NCBI RefSeq assembly: GCF_031453615.1
Contig: NZ_JAVIZT010000001.1
Location: forward strand, 3,224,001 to 3,288,000
Length of the DNA stretch: 64,000 nt
Direction: 5' to 3'
From: Microbacterium sp. SORGH_AS_0428
Lineage (GTDB): Bacteria > Actinomycetota > Actinomycetes > Actinomycetales > Microbacteriaceae
A program made the translations under genes and the position numbers. The notes under the pieces were generated by a model that saw nothing but the letters and a program-made list of their open reading frames with translations, was not told where the DNA came from and did no database searches. Below, one piece after another: positions 35,747-44,738 of this stretch. Position 1 is the first letter of the stretch. Each line of letters starts with the position of its first letter.

Positions 35747-36439
35747 TTACTCGCCCGATGCGGCCTCGTCGCGCTGCTCCTTCTTGACCTTCGCGCGCTC
35801 GCGGAAGTAGTGCCACAGCGTGACGGCGGCCGTGAGTGCCACGACACCGATGAGGATGACGTCGATGTACTCGGTCACGATGTGCGCGACCCAGGGGATG
35901 TAGCCGACGACGTAGCCGATCATCGTGAGGCCGAAGCCCCAGAGGATCGCGCCGATCAGGTTGTAGAGGCTGTACTTGCGCCACGGCATGTGACCGACAC
36001 CGGCAGCGACCGGCGCGAAGGTGCGCACGATCGGCACGAACCGGGCGACGATGACGGTCAGCCCGCCGAAGCGCTCGAAGAACGCATTGGTGCGCTCCAC
36101 GTTCTTCTTGCTGAACAGACCCGACTCTTTGCGCTCGAAGATCGCGGGCCCGCCCTTGTGGCCGATGAGGTAGCCCACCTCGCCGCCGACGAACGCCGCG
36201 AGGCCGATCAGCAGGGCCACGACCCAGACGTTGATGCCGAAGACGCCGTTGGGTGCCACATCCGAGGAGTGCGAGAGCAGTCCCGAGATGATGAGCAGCG
36301 TGTCGCCGGGCAGCAGGAAGCCGATGAGCAGCCCCGTCTCGGCGAACACGATGAAGCAGACCACGGCGAGAGCCCACGGGCCGGCCGCCGCGATGATCGT
36401 CTCGGGGGAGAGCCAGGGGATGAGGGCGATGGAGTGCAC
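35747..36439 (-). CDS. DedA family membrane protein
   Basis: 230 residues from GTG 36439: ETGLLIGFLLPGDTLLIISG near the N-terminus, FVGGEVGYLIGHKGG, and the signature FGGLTVIVARFVPIVRTFAP with VAAGVGHMPWRKY are the DedA/VTT domain landmarks. These proteins act as lipid scramblases/flippases (undecaprenyl phosphate or phospholipid) in the cytoplasmic membrane. The C-terminal tail is short and basic. It is convergent with ku, 15 bases apart. Confidence 0.92.
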   Translation of the reverse strand: MHSIALIPWLSPETIIAAAGPWALAVVCFIVFAETGLLIGFLLPGDTLLIISGLLSHSSDVAPNGVFGINVWVVALLIGLAAFVGGEVGYLIGHKGGPAIFERKESGLFSKKNVERTNAFFERFGGLTVIVARFVPIVRTFAPVAAGVGHMPWRKYSLYNLIGAILWGFGLTMIGYVVGYIPWVAHIVTEYIDVILIGVVALTAAVTLWHYFRERAKVKKEQRDEAASGE

Positions 36440-36498
36440 GGGCGTCCCGTCGATCGGATGTCAGGATGCGGGGCGCGGGTAGCACGCCCCCGTCCCCG

Positions 36499-36580
36499 TG
36501 CGGAAGGTGGGACTTGAACCCACACGCTCGAAAGCACAGGAACCTAAATCCTGCGTGTCTGCCAATTTCACCACTCCCGC
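36499..36580 (-). tRNA. tRNA-Leu (UAG)
   Basis: An 82-base minus-strand class II tRNA. The acceptor GCGGGAG pairs with CTTCCGC, and the anticodon arm CAGGATTTAGGTTCCTG carries TAG. A variable arm of GTGCTTTCGAGC type and the T-arm GTGGGTTCAAGTCCCAC follow. CCA is not encoded. Confidence 0.9.
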
Positions 36581-36655
36581 GGGTGGGGACAGTCTATCCA
36601 GCGCGCTTCGGATCACCTGTGCGTCGCCGCGGATGACGGCGACGCACAGGTCGCG

Positions 36656-37378
36656 TCAGGACGCGGTGACTTCGCTGACCGCCGTCTCGATGAGATCCGC
36701 CACCTCGGTGGGGTGGCTCTGCATCGCGAGGTGGGGTGCGGGAAGCTCCACGATGCCGCGAAGCCCGGCACGCGTGTAGCCGAAGCGCTCGACCTCGGGA
36801 TTGATCGTGTGGTCCTCGCTGGAGACGATGCCCCACGCAGGCTTCGTCTTCCATGCGGCGAAGGTCGCGGGCTCGGAGAACGCCGCCGCCGACAGCGGTC
36901 GCTGCGACACGGCGAGCACCTGAGTGCGCGCGAGGTCCACACCGGCGGCGAAGACCTCGGGGAACGCGTCGATCGCCACGGAGACGTCGGTGCCGGGCTC
37001 GTCGCTGCCGGGCACCGGGTACGGCGTGTAGACCAGGTTCGCGGCGAGTTCGGAGTCGGGGAATCCGCCCTGCAGCTGCCCGAGGCTCTCGCCGACCTCG
37101 AGCACGTAGCCCGAGACGTAGACGAGTGCGACGACGTTCGAAGCCTCGCCCGCGACGGTGATGACCGCTCCGCCGTACGAGTGCCCGGCGAGCACGACGT
37201 CGCCGTCGATGGTCTCGACGAACGCCTTGATGGATGCGGCGTCTTCGCCGAGGCTGCGGTTGTAGACGGGGGGAACGCGCACGTCGTAGCCGCGGTCGAG
37301 CAGCTCACGGGTGACGGGCGCCCAGCTGGCGGCGTCGGCGAACGCGCCGTGCACCAGGACGATGGTGGGGGTGGCCAC
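36656..37378 (-). CDS. Alpha/beta hydrolase
   Basis: 240 residues from GTG 37378 with AAGGAG 7 bases upstream. TIVLVHGAFADAASW forms the oxyanion region, LAGHSYGGAVI the nucleophile elbow (Ser), and LPAPHLAMQSHP the C-terminal His. It is similar in layout to esterase/salicylate-esterase-like hydrolases of about 230 residues. The substrate is unknown. It is divergent from the large GH43 gene. Confidence 0.88.
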   Translation of the reverse strand: MATPTIVLVHGAFADAASWAPVTRELLDRGYDVRVPPVYNRSLGEDAASIKAFVETIDGDVVLAGHSYGGAVITVAGEASNVVALVYVSGYVLEVGESLGQLQGGFPDSELAANLVYTPYPVPGSDEPGTDVSVAIDAFPEVFAAGVDLARTQVLAVSQRPLSAAAFSEPATFAAWKTKPAWGIVSSEDHTINPEVERFGYTRAGLRGIVELPAPHLAMQSHPTEVADLIETAVSEVTAS

Positions 37379-37538
37379 GGGACGACTCCTTGCTTCTGGG
37401 GTGGATGGTGCGGCCGACGCTACGGCGCCGCGACCGCCGCATCGTGCTCGCCCGCGAGCAATGCCGTTCGACAAACTCGGCACACGCCGGCGCTCGGCGG
37501 GAGCGCTCCCGGAAATCGAAGCTGACATCTGCCGGGAG

Positions 37539-37550
37539 TGAGCGCTAACA
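37539..37550. promoter_or_regulatory. LacI/GalR-type operator upstream of the GH43 gene
   Basis: TGAGCGCTAACA contains the AGCGCT centre and an AACA flank of the LacI-family consensus. It lies 62 bases before the start of the secreted arabinan hydrolase and 160 bases before the divergent hydrolase. Control by a sugar-responsive LacI regulator encoded elsewhere is inferred. Confidence 0.5.
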
Positions 37551-37611
37551 TTTGGAGAGCCGACGTCGCCGTCGGTCACAGCGAAGACGCTCCCCGAAAG
37601 GACCGTAGCCC

Positions 37612-40600
37612 GTGCCCACGTTGCACCGGGCGGCCCCCCTGCGCCGCCGAACATCCCGGACGCTCGCCGTCCCCGTCCTCGCGGCACTGGTCGCCGCACC
37701 ACTCGTCAGCCCGTTGATCGCTCACGCCGACACCCCCACCGGTCTCATCGCGCACTACGCGCTGAACGAGACGAGCGGCACGGTGGCGGTGGACTCGTCG
37801 GGCAACGCGCGCAACGCCGCCTACGTGGGCTCGCCCACGCTGACGGGCGCGGATGGTGTGCGCCTGGACGGCTCCGACGACTACGTGAAGCTGCCCAACG
37901 ACCTGCTGCGAGGGCTGTCCTCGGTGACGGTCAGCGCCCAGGTGCTCGTGCGCTCGGAGATGAGCGGCAACCACTTCCTGTGGAACTTCGGCAACACGAC
38001 GAACGGGATCGGCGACGGCTACCTGTTCGCCACCTCGACGCCGTACCGTGCCGCCGTCGGCATCGGCAACTGGAGCACGGAGCAGGGTCCGAACAGCGGC
38101 AGCAATGTGCCCCGCGACGTGTGGAAGACCCTCACCTACACGCTGGACGACGCCACCGACACGTCGCGCATCTACCTCGACGGCGTGCAGGTCGCCGTCA
38201 ACACGCAGACGACAACGAAGCCGGGTGACATCGGTCAGGGAACGACGACGGCCAACTACATCGGCCGCTCGGCGTACAACGCCGACCGCCTGCTCGCCGG
38301 CAGCGTCCGCGACTTCCGGCTCTACGACCGCGCGCTGAGCGCGAACGAGGTGGGCGACCTGGTCTACGTCCCGCCCGTGCCGGGAGAGTCGGAGGCCGTG
38401 GATGCGGCGCTCGCCGCCCTCTCCGTGCCCAACGCCGACGACATCCGCGGCAACATCACGCTCCCTGGCTCCTCGAAGGGCCTCGACGTCTCGTGGTCGT
38501 CATCGAACCCGGGCGTCGTCGGAACGGACGGCGTCGTCACCCGCGGCTCGAGCGATCAGGCGGTGACCGTCACCGCCAGCGTCACCAAGGGCAACACCAC
38601 CCGCACGCGCGACATCGCGCTGACGGTGCGCGCCGCGGTCGAGCTGGCGCCGTTCGAGGGATACACGTTCGCCTACTTCACCGGCAACTCGGTGCAGGGC
38701 GAGAACATCTACTTCGCGGCCAGCAACGGCAACAACGCGTTGTCGTGGACCGAGCTCAGCAACGGCAACTACACGCTCACCTCGAACTACGGCGAGAAGG
38801 GTCTGCGGGATCCGTTCCTCATCCGCTCTCCCGAGGGCGACACGTTCTACCTGATCGCGACCGACCTCTCGATCGGCCGCGACGGCAACTGGGACCGCTC
38901 GCAGCGCACCGGCTCGAAGTACATCGAGGTGTGGGAGTCGCACGACCTCATCACCTGGAGCGAGCAGCGCCACGTGAAGGTCTCGCCCGACACCGCCGGC
39001 AACACCTGGGCGCCCGAGGCGTACTACGACGAGTCGATCGGCGAGTACGTCGTGTTCTGGGCCTCCAAGCTCTACGCGGAGGACGACGTCAACCACACCG
39101 GCAACACCTACAACCGGATGCTGTACGCCACCACGCGCGACTTCGTCACCTTCAGTGACACCAAGATCTGGCAGGACGACGGCCTCTCGCGCATCGACTC
39201 CACCGTCATCAAGGCCGATGGTGTCTACCACCGCTTCACGAAGGATGAGGGCGCCGGCGGCACGGGCTGCAGCGACATCATCCAGGAGCGTTCGACCGAC
39301 CTGCGCGCGCCGCTGTCGGGGTGGACGATGGAGGACTCGTGCATCGGCCGCGACGCCGGAACCGGTGCGGTCGAAGGCCCGTCGGTGTTCAAGGCGAACC
39401 CGGGAGATGTGAACGGCGAGAAGTACTACCTCTTCGTCGACGAGTACGGCGGCCGCGGGTACATCCCGCTCGCCACCGACGACATCGCCAACCCGGACTG
39501 GAAGGTGCCGGCGAACTACCGTCTGCCCGCCAGCCCTCGCCACGGCACGGTGGTGCCGGTGACGGCGGCGGAGCTCACGGCCCTGCGCGCCAACCTGCCG
39601 CAGCCGATCACGGCCAACGAGGACGGCGAGGTCGTGCGTTATGACTTCACCGACGGCTCGGGCACCACGCTGCACGACCGCTCGGGTGCCGGGCGCGACG
39701 CCACCATCCAGGGCGGAGCGACGTTCTCGAACGGCGCCCTGACCTTCGACGGCTCGAACGATTACGTCGATCTGCCCGACAACCTGCTGGCTGGGCTCAC
39801 GGACATCACCGTCGAGACCCGCGTCAAGATCGATGCGGCGCAGCGCAACCCTTACTTCCTGTACGCCTTCGGCAACACGGGCGGCGACGGCAAGGGCAAT
39901 GGCTATCTGTTCTCGACCGGCAACGACACGTATCGTGCCGCCCTGACGACCGGCAACTGGACGGGCGAGCGCAACGCCACATCCGCATCCGCCCTGCCTC
40001 GTGGTGAATGGGCGCACCTCGTGTACACGCTGAGCGGCAACACCGCGCGGCTGTACCTCAACGGTGTGCAGGTCGCCCAAAACGACGACGTGACGGTGGA
40101 CCCCGGCGACATCGGGGGAGGCCGCACGCTCGCCAACTACATCGGCAAGTCGGTCTACAACGAGGACAACCTTTTCCGCGGACAGGTGAGCGACTTCGTG
40201 CTCTACAACCGGGCGCTGTCGCCGGGTGAGGTCGTGGAGCGCTCGGGCAACACCGAGGTGCTCGGCGGCGTGAGCCTCGCCGACCCGTCGGTGCTCAAGA
40301 TGGCGCCGATCGTGGATGTGGCCAACCGCACGGTGACCTTCGCGGTCAACCGCGGCACGGACCTCACCAAGCTCCGCCCCGTCTACGCGACGGCGGAGGG
40401 TGTGACCACCTCGCCCGCATCCGGGTCGGTGCGCAACCTCACCGCACCGGTGACCGTGACGCTGTCGCGGGAGGGTGCGGACAACGTCGTGTGGACGCTC
40501 AAGGCGGTCGAGGTGAAGACCCCCGTGCTGCCCGGCCTGTACGCCGATCCGAACATCGCGGTGTTCGGCGACACGTACTACATCTACGCGACGAGCGACG

Positions 40601-41958
40601 GGGTTCCCGGATGGGGCGGCAACACGTTCTACGTCTGGAAGTCCAAGAACCTCGTGGACTGGACGCGGGCAGCCGAGCCCTTCCTGACGCTCGACGGCGC
40701 GAACGGCAACGTGCCATGGGCGACGGGCAACGCGTGGGCGCCGACGATCATCGAGAAGGGCGGCAAGTACTACTTCTACTTCAGTGGTCACGAGCCGAAC
40801 GCCAACCGCAAGATGATCGGCGTCGCGGTCGCCGACAGCCCCGAGGGCCCGTTCACGGCCCAGGAGCTGCCGATGATCCGCAACGACGAGAGCGTCACGA
40901 GCGGGCAGGCCATCGACCCCGCAGCGTTCCACGACCCGGTCTCGGGCAAGTACTACCTGTTCTGGGGCAACGGCAGCCCGCTGTACGGCGAACTGTCGGA
41001 CGACATGACCAGCATCGTGCCCGGCACGATCAAGCGGATCTCGGGCCTGCCGGAGTTCCGCGAGGGCCTGTTCATGAACTACCGCGACGGGCTGTACCAC
41101 CTGACGTACTCGATCGATGACACGGGTTCGCCGAACTATCGCGTCGGCTACGCCACGTCGACGAGTGTCGACGGACCGTGGACCTACCGCGGCATCCTGC
41201 TGCAGAAGGACACCACACAGGGCATCCTCGGCCCGGGGCACAGCTCGATCATCAACGTGCCGGGCACGGACGAGTGGTACATCGCGTACCACCGGTTCGC
41301 AATCCCGGGTGGTGACGGCACGCACCGTGAGACGACGATCGACCGCATCCAGATCGGTTCCGATGGGCTGTTCCAGCCGGTCGTTCCGACGCTCACCGGC
41401 GTGGAGCCGCGCACGGTGCTCGGCACCGGGCCCGACCCGGAGCCGAGCGAGTCGCCGTCGCCGGAGCCGAGCGGCTCGGCCTCGCCCGACCCCAGCGGTT
41501 CGCCGTCGCCGGAGCCGAGCGGGTCTACGTCGCCGCAGCCCAGCGCGTCACCCTCGGAGCAGCCGAGCGCTCCCGGTGTCTCGGTCTCGACGTCGACCGT
41601 TGAGCGCGGCGGCATCGTGAAGGTCACCGTGACGGGGCTGGCTCCCGGCGAGCAGGTCACGGCGGAGCTGCGCAGCGATCCCATCCGGATCGCGGGCATC
41701 CCGGCGGCCGACACGACCGGCACGGTGGTGTTCGACGTGCAGATCCCCGCGGATCTGCCCGCCGGCATCCACACGATCGTGGTGTTCGGTGCCGACGGGG
41801 CGGAGATCGCTCGTCAGTTGATCACCGTCGTCCCGGCGGGGCAGCTCGCGGCGACGGGAGCGCAGGGACCCCTGGGTGTCGCGCTCCTGGGATCGCTGCT
41901 GATCGTGGCAGGCGGCATGGCGTGGTTCCTGCGCCGTCCGCGTCGTCGGGCGGTCTGA
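37612..41958 (+). CDS. Secreted, wall-anchored double GH43 (arabinan/xylan-type) hydrolase with two LamG domains
   Basis: 1448 residues from GTG 37612 (AAAGGA upstream). Order: signal peptide (about 1-40, cut near IAHADT); LamG/concanavalin-like domain 1 (45-255); Ig-like (260-345); five-bladed GH43-type domain 1 (350-660, GLRDPFLIRSPEGDTFYL); LamG 2 (675-875), a clear duplicate of LamG 1; Ig-like (880-965); GH43 domain 2 (970-1265, LPGLYADPNIAVFGDTYYI); Pro/Ser linker (PSPEPSGSASPDPSG type, 1270-1320); Ig-like; LAATG at about 1412 followed by a helix and RRPRRR. LAxTG is the class E sortase signal. The likely substrates are arabinan, arabinoxylan or similar plant polysaccharides. Confidence 0.9.
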   Translation: MPTLHRAAPLRRRTSRTLAVPVLAALVAAPLVSPLIAHADTPTGLIAHYALNETSGTVAVDSSGNARNAAYVGSPTLTGADGVRLDGSDDYVKLPNDLLRGLSSVTVSAQVLVRSEMSGNHFLWNFGNTTNGIGDGYLFATSTPYRAAVGIGNWSTEQGPNSGSNVPRDVWKTLTYTLDDATDTSRIYLDGVQVAVNTQTTTKPGDIGQGTTTANYIGRSAYNADRLLAGSVRDFRLYDRALSANEVGDLVYVPPVPGESEAVDAALAALSVPNADDIRGNITLPGSSKGLDVSWSSSNPGVVGTDGVVTRGSSDQAVTVTASVTKGNTTRTRDIALTVRAAVELAPFEGYTFAYFTGNSVQGENIYFAASNGNNALSWTELSNGNYTLTSNYGEKGLRDPFLIRSPEGDTFYLIATDLSIGRDGNWDRSQRTGSKYIEVWESHDLITWSEQRHVKVSPDTAGNTWAPEAYYDESIGEYVVFWASKLYAEDDVNHTGNTYNRMLYATTRDFVTFSDTKIWQDDGLSRIDSTVIKADGVYHRFTKDEGAGGTGCSDIIQERSTDLRAPLSGWTMEDSCIGRDAGTGAVEGPSVFKANPGDVNGEKYYLFVDEYGGRGYIPLATDDIANPDWKVPANYRLPASPRHGTVVPVTAAELTALRANLPQPITANEDGEVVRYDFTDGSGTTLHDRSGAGRDATIQGGATFSNGALTFDGSNDYVDLPDNLLAGLTDITVETRVKIDAAQRNPYFLYAFGNTGGDGKGNGYLFSTGNDTYRAALTTGNWTGERNATSASALPRGEWAHLVYTLSGNTARLYLNGVQVAQNDDVTVDPGDIGGGRTLANYIGKSVYNEDNLFRGQVSDFVLYNRALSPGEVVERSGNTEVLGGVSLADPSVLKMAPIVDVANRTVTFAVNRGTDLTKLRPVYATAEGVTTSPASGSVRNLTAPVTVTLSREGADNVVWTLKAVEVKTPVLPGLYADPNIAVFGDTYYIYATSDGVPGWGGNTFYVWKSKNLVDWTRAAEPFLTLDGANGNVPWATGNAWAPTIIEKGGKYYFYFSGHEPNANRKMIGVAVADSPEGPFTAQELPMIRNDESVTSGQAIDPAAFHDPVSGKYYLFWGNGSPLYGELSDDMTSIVPGTIKRISGLPEFREGLFMNYRDGLYHLTYSIDDTGSPNYRVGYATSTSVDGPWTYRGILLQKDTTQGILGPGHSSIINVPGTDEWYIAYHRFAIPGGDGTHRETTIDRIQIGSDGLFQPVVPTLTGVEPRTVLGTGPDPEPSESPSPEPSGSASPDPSGSPSPEPSGSTSPQPSASPSEQPSAPGVSVSTSTVERGGIVKVTVTGLAPGEQVTAELRSDPIRIAGIPAADTTGTVVFDVQIPADLPAGIHTIVVFGADGAEIARQLITVVPAGQLAATGAQGPLGVALLGSLLIVAGGMAWFLRRPRRRAV

Positions 41959-41977
41959 TCGCTCGCTGAACAATCGG

Positions 41978-42017
41978 GGCCGGCACGGTATGCCTTTCGA
42001 GGCATATCGTGCCGGCC
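41978..42017. terminator. UUCG-capped hairpin between convergent genes
   Basis: 18-base arms (GGCCGGCACGGTATGCCT and its near-perfect complement, one mismatch) close on a TTCG loop, 20 bases after the GH43 stop. No T-run is present on either side. It probably ends both the GH43 transcript and the convergent nuclease gene transcript. Confidence 0.65.
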
Positions 42018-42085
42018 TCCGGCTGCTTCAAATCCGTAGGGAGCGGTGCCGATCTCCCTCGGGTCGCGGGGATGAGTGTTTATGG

Positions 42086-43396
42086 TCAGTTCTCGCGATT
42101 GAGAATTCTGACCAGGTCGTCTCGTATCCTCCCCGCTACAACGAGACCGACCTCAAGAGTGCTGAGCAAATCCGACCATGTCTCGCCTGGCGTGGTTTCG
42201 ATGGCCAGGACTGGACGTACGGGGGTGTGCTGCAGCCGCAATCTGTGTGCATACATGAGTACCTGCCCTAAGCCCAGCCTCATCTGCAGCTCTAGATTCT
42301 CAGACGTTGCCGACTTTACCTCGACAACGTAAACGGTCCCGTCCGGCCCTCGCAGAGCCAGATCGAATGCTGCCGACCCAGCCCCAGGGCTCAGTACATC
42401 GAGGCCCAGTGCCTGCCCGGCAGCAGCTGCCTCGTTCTGAATTCGCGCGTGGCTGCGTACGGCTCGCTCCAGGGCGTTGTACTCCCCGACTTCGTAGCCA
42501 TCGGGCAGTGATACAAGTGTGCCTTCATCGGCCTGCCTGTAGTCAAGGAACTGTCCGTCTCGCAGGCGGTCGTCGTCCTCTGATGCATCGGGAACAACGA
42601 CGTCTTCGTCGTCCTGATCGAGAAGGATTCCGTACACAACTTGCCATGCCCTGACCTGGACGGCAGGCCACGAACCAAGGAGTTTCCTCGCGGTCGCGGC
42701 GCTAGGTCGGCCATCTCGCCCGACTTGCCATCGGTCGTATTCTGCGACTGATGGCGCGTGCCCGATGTCTCGCCAGCAATCCACGACTGCCCTGTTTGCG
42801 GACGCAGCGTCGAACTCCTTCGATGGCCCACTGTGCCCGTTCGAGCTCAGCCCAGCGGCCGAAACTGCTCCGATCCACGAGCTGAATCGAAGGATATACG
42901 CTTGCACGCCGGGGCGTCTTCTCCCGTCGGTGAAGAAGGGCTCGGCGCTGAGATAGTTCCGATAGGCATTCGTCGTTAAAGCTGTCTTAGAGTCGGATGC
43001 TGCGTCTCTCAGGCTCTGCAGCATCTCTGGCTTTGTGAAGCGTTTACTCGCTGACCGCGGAAGCCTCGTGAGAACTTTCCACTCGGGAAGCTCTCGCTCG
43101 AGATAGCGCTGAACGGCACCCTCCGTGAGGCCGACCGTGAGGGAAGTCTCGGCCAGGCTCCGAGTTCGCAAGAACGCTGCCCGAATGTCTGCGCCGAGCA
43201 TGTTTACCTGACGCAGTTCGCGGAGGCGAGTTGTCTCCGACAGTGAACGAGGCTGAATCCCGCGGGCTTTGAGACGTTGACGAACACCCTCTCTGGTGAT
43301 GCCGGCTATGGCAGCAACTTGCTCTAGCGTCAAGTACTCCTGCTGGTACTTTCGGAGCCAGTCATCATCAGTCGCATCATTGGGATCGCTGAGCAT
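42086..43396 (-). CDS. HTH and homing-endonuclease-associated-repeat protein with C-terminal PD-(D/E)XK-like domain
   Basis: About 436 residues from ATG 43396, chosen for GGGAG 5 bases upstream. In-frame starts up to 43504 exist. The N-terminal helix-turn-helices are LTLEQVAAIAGITREGVRQR and SLAETSLTVGLTEGAVQRYL. The middle has two helical units ending in SWIGAVSAAGL and SWPAVQVRAWQ, similar to homing-endonuclease-associated repeats. The C-terminal FDLALRGPDGTVYVVEVKSA fits the D...ExK core of a restriction-type nuclease. A role in DNA targeting and cleavage (restriction, homing or defence) is inferred. GC is lower than neighbours, and it begins accessory region 2. Confidence 0.68.
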   Translation of the reverse strand: MLSDPNDATDDDWLRKYQQEYLTLEQVAAIAGITREGVRQRLKARGIQPRSLSETTRLRELRQVNMLGADIRAAFLRTRSLAETSLTVGLTEGAVQRYLERELPEWKVLTRLPRSASKRFTKPEMLQSLRDAASDSKTALTTNAYRNYLSAEPFFTDGRRRPGVQAYILRFSSWIGAVSAAGLSSNGHSGPSKEFDAASANRAVVDCWRDIGHAPSVAEYDRWQVGRDGRPSAATARKLLGSWPAVQVRAWQVVYGILLDQDDEDVVVPDASEDDDRLRDGQFLDYRQADEGTLVSLPDGYEVGEYNALERAVRSHARIQNEAAAAGQALGLDVLSPGAGSAAFDLALRGPDGTVYVVEVKSATSENLELQMRLGLGQVLMYAHRLRLQHTPVRPVLAIETTPGETWSDLLSTLEVGLVVAGRIRDDLVRILNREN

Positions 43397-43629
43397 TCCG
43401 TCTCCCACGTCCGTGAACTGATTGGTCTGCGTTGACACTTCATCCGTCACGACTGTGAGAGTAGCGGCTGGCGATGGGGGCAGCATGCATCCGGCGCACT
43501 GCATAATCGTGGTCTTGTTATGCGGTCGCGGGAGTTATGCCCGGATGGCAGACACCGACGTAGGTCGCGACGTGCTTCACCTCGCCGTTCTCGCCCGTCG
43601 CGCCTAGGACGAGGTCAGGCGGAGTCGTC

Positions 43630-43707
43630 TCTGTGCGGCGGCTGTGGATAACTCCAGCGCGGGGGCATGCCTCCCGTTCAGGATGCTGCGCATGTCACCG
43701 TCATCCG
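43630..43707. repeat. 78-bp perfect direct repeat, left copy
   Basis: Bases 43630-43707 are identical to 48311-48388 (offset 4681). They start TCTGTGCGGCGGCTGTGGAT and run into the first codons of the tadA copies. Downstream of the repeat the two tadA copies differ at roughly one base in nine, so this stretch is unusually conserved and may mark a recombination junction. Confidence 0.85.
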
Positions 43708-44161
43708 GTCTTCGCGATGCGATGCCCGCCGAGGCAACGCTCGCCGAGCGGGTGCGGGCGCGTCTGCGTGCCGACGGCGTCGACCCCACGAGGGATCCCG
43801 AGGCGGGGGAGCGGTTGGCTCGCGCCGAGGTGCGCCGACACAACGATGCGGCGCTCGCGAGGGGCGCGGCAACTCTCGACGACGAAGACGCATCCGTCCG
43901 TGGTGTGATCGCGACCGTCGCCGGCTACGGACCTCTCCAGCCCTTCCTCTACGACCCGGAGGTCGAGGAGGTCTGGATCAACGCACCCGATCGGGTGTTC
44001 GTGGCTCGCGAGGGTCGCTCTGAGCGCACCAGCGTCGTGCTCACCGAGGCCCAGGTGAGGGAGCTCGTCGAGCGCATGCTGCACGCGACGGGACGACGTG
44101 TCGATCTGAGTCAGCCGTTCGTCGACGCGTCGCTTCCTGACGGCAGCCGGCTGCACGTGGT
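43692..44161 (+). pseudogene. tadA: Second tadA copy, 5' fragment
   Basis: It encodes residues 1-157 of a TadA/CpaF ATPase N-terminal domain (from MSPSSGLRDAMPAEATLAER to DGSRLHVVV) closely matching the intact tadA at 48373. It lacks the nucleotide-binding part, because a 1.57-kb insert follows codon LHVV and introduces a stop two codons later. Most differences from the intact copy are silent, so it diverged under selection before being broken, probably in another strain. Confidence 0.85.
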
Positions 44162-44191
44162 TGTGCGCTAACCGCCAGCAGGCGATCTCGC

Positions 44192-44737
44192 CTAGGAAGC
44201 CTTCCGCCGCCAGGGTGCTTCGCTGGCTGGCTTGACGGACGCCTCTCGCTCCTTCAGCACGTCGTCTGCGGTGACCGCGCCGACGAGACCTCTCATCAAC
44301 CAGATCAGCCTGATCGAACCGTGAACCAGCAAGAGGATGGCCAGCTCGAAGAACCACGGCGCTAGGGCCGAGACGTCAGCGATGGTGAGGAGCGCCGAGA
44401 CGAGCGAGAGCCCGGCAGCCGTGAACCCAGAGGCGATCGTCGAGGTCCAGTTCTGCGCGAGAGCGCGGCCACCGACGAGACGGAACTGCCGGAACTTCGG
44501 AGATGAGCCGGACAGGCCGAAGACGACGACCACTCCGGCAAATCCCGCGACGATCGATGCAGCGCCCACGAAGCCGAGGTAGATCGACGTTGAGAGTGCC
44601 GGGTCCGCGTTGATCATGCCGGTCCAGATGTTTGGGATCCATCCGAACGCCGAAGGGACGGCCTGGATCAAGACCACGACCAGCAGGGCGAGGTTCACAG
44701 ACCAAGGGTGGTCCTGCGGACTCATGCTGGAACTCAT
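44192..44737 (-). CDS. Small polytopic membrane protein of the cassette in tadA
   Basis: 181 residues with four or five hydrophobic helices (WSVNLALLVVVLIQAVPSAF, a central segment ending FAGVVVVFGLSG, FTAAGLSLVSALLTIADVSA, WFFELAILLLVHGSIRLI) and a charged C-terminal tail. No family is recognised. It starts one base after the stop of the upstream 303-residue gene, so both are one transcription unit. The pairing of an unknown soluble protein with a membrane protein recalls abortive-infection type gene pairs, but that is inference. Confidence 0.66.
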   Translation of the reverse strand: MSSSMSPQDHPWSVNLALLVVVLIQAVPSAFGWIPNIWTGMINADPALSTSIYLGFVGAASIVAGFAGVVVVFGLSGSSPKFRQFRLVGGRALAQNWTSTIASGFTAAGLSLVSALLTIADVSALAPWFFELAILLLVHGSIRLIWLMRGLVGAVTADDVLKEREASVKPASEAPWRRKAS

Positions 44738-44738
44738 G

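Noticed and set aside
41978..42017. Link between the hairpin arm containing TCGAGGCATATCG and the same 13-mer in the tandem repeat at 30693
   Set aside because: The shared word is short, the contexts differ, and one copy is fully explained by hairpin pairing. A chance match cannot be excluded.
43644..43691. Upstream start for the tadA copies inside the 78-bp repeat
   Set aside because: Residues before MSPSS are not like TadA N-termini. The identical DNA in both copies is better seen as leader sequence.
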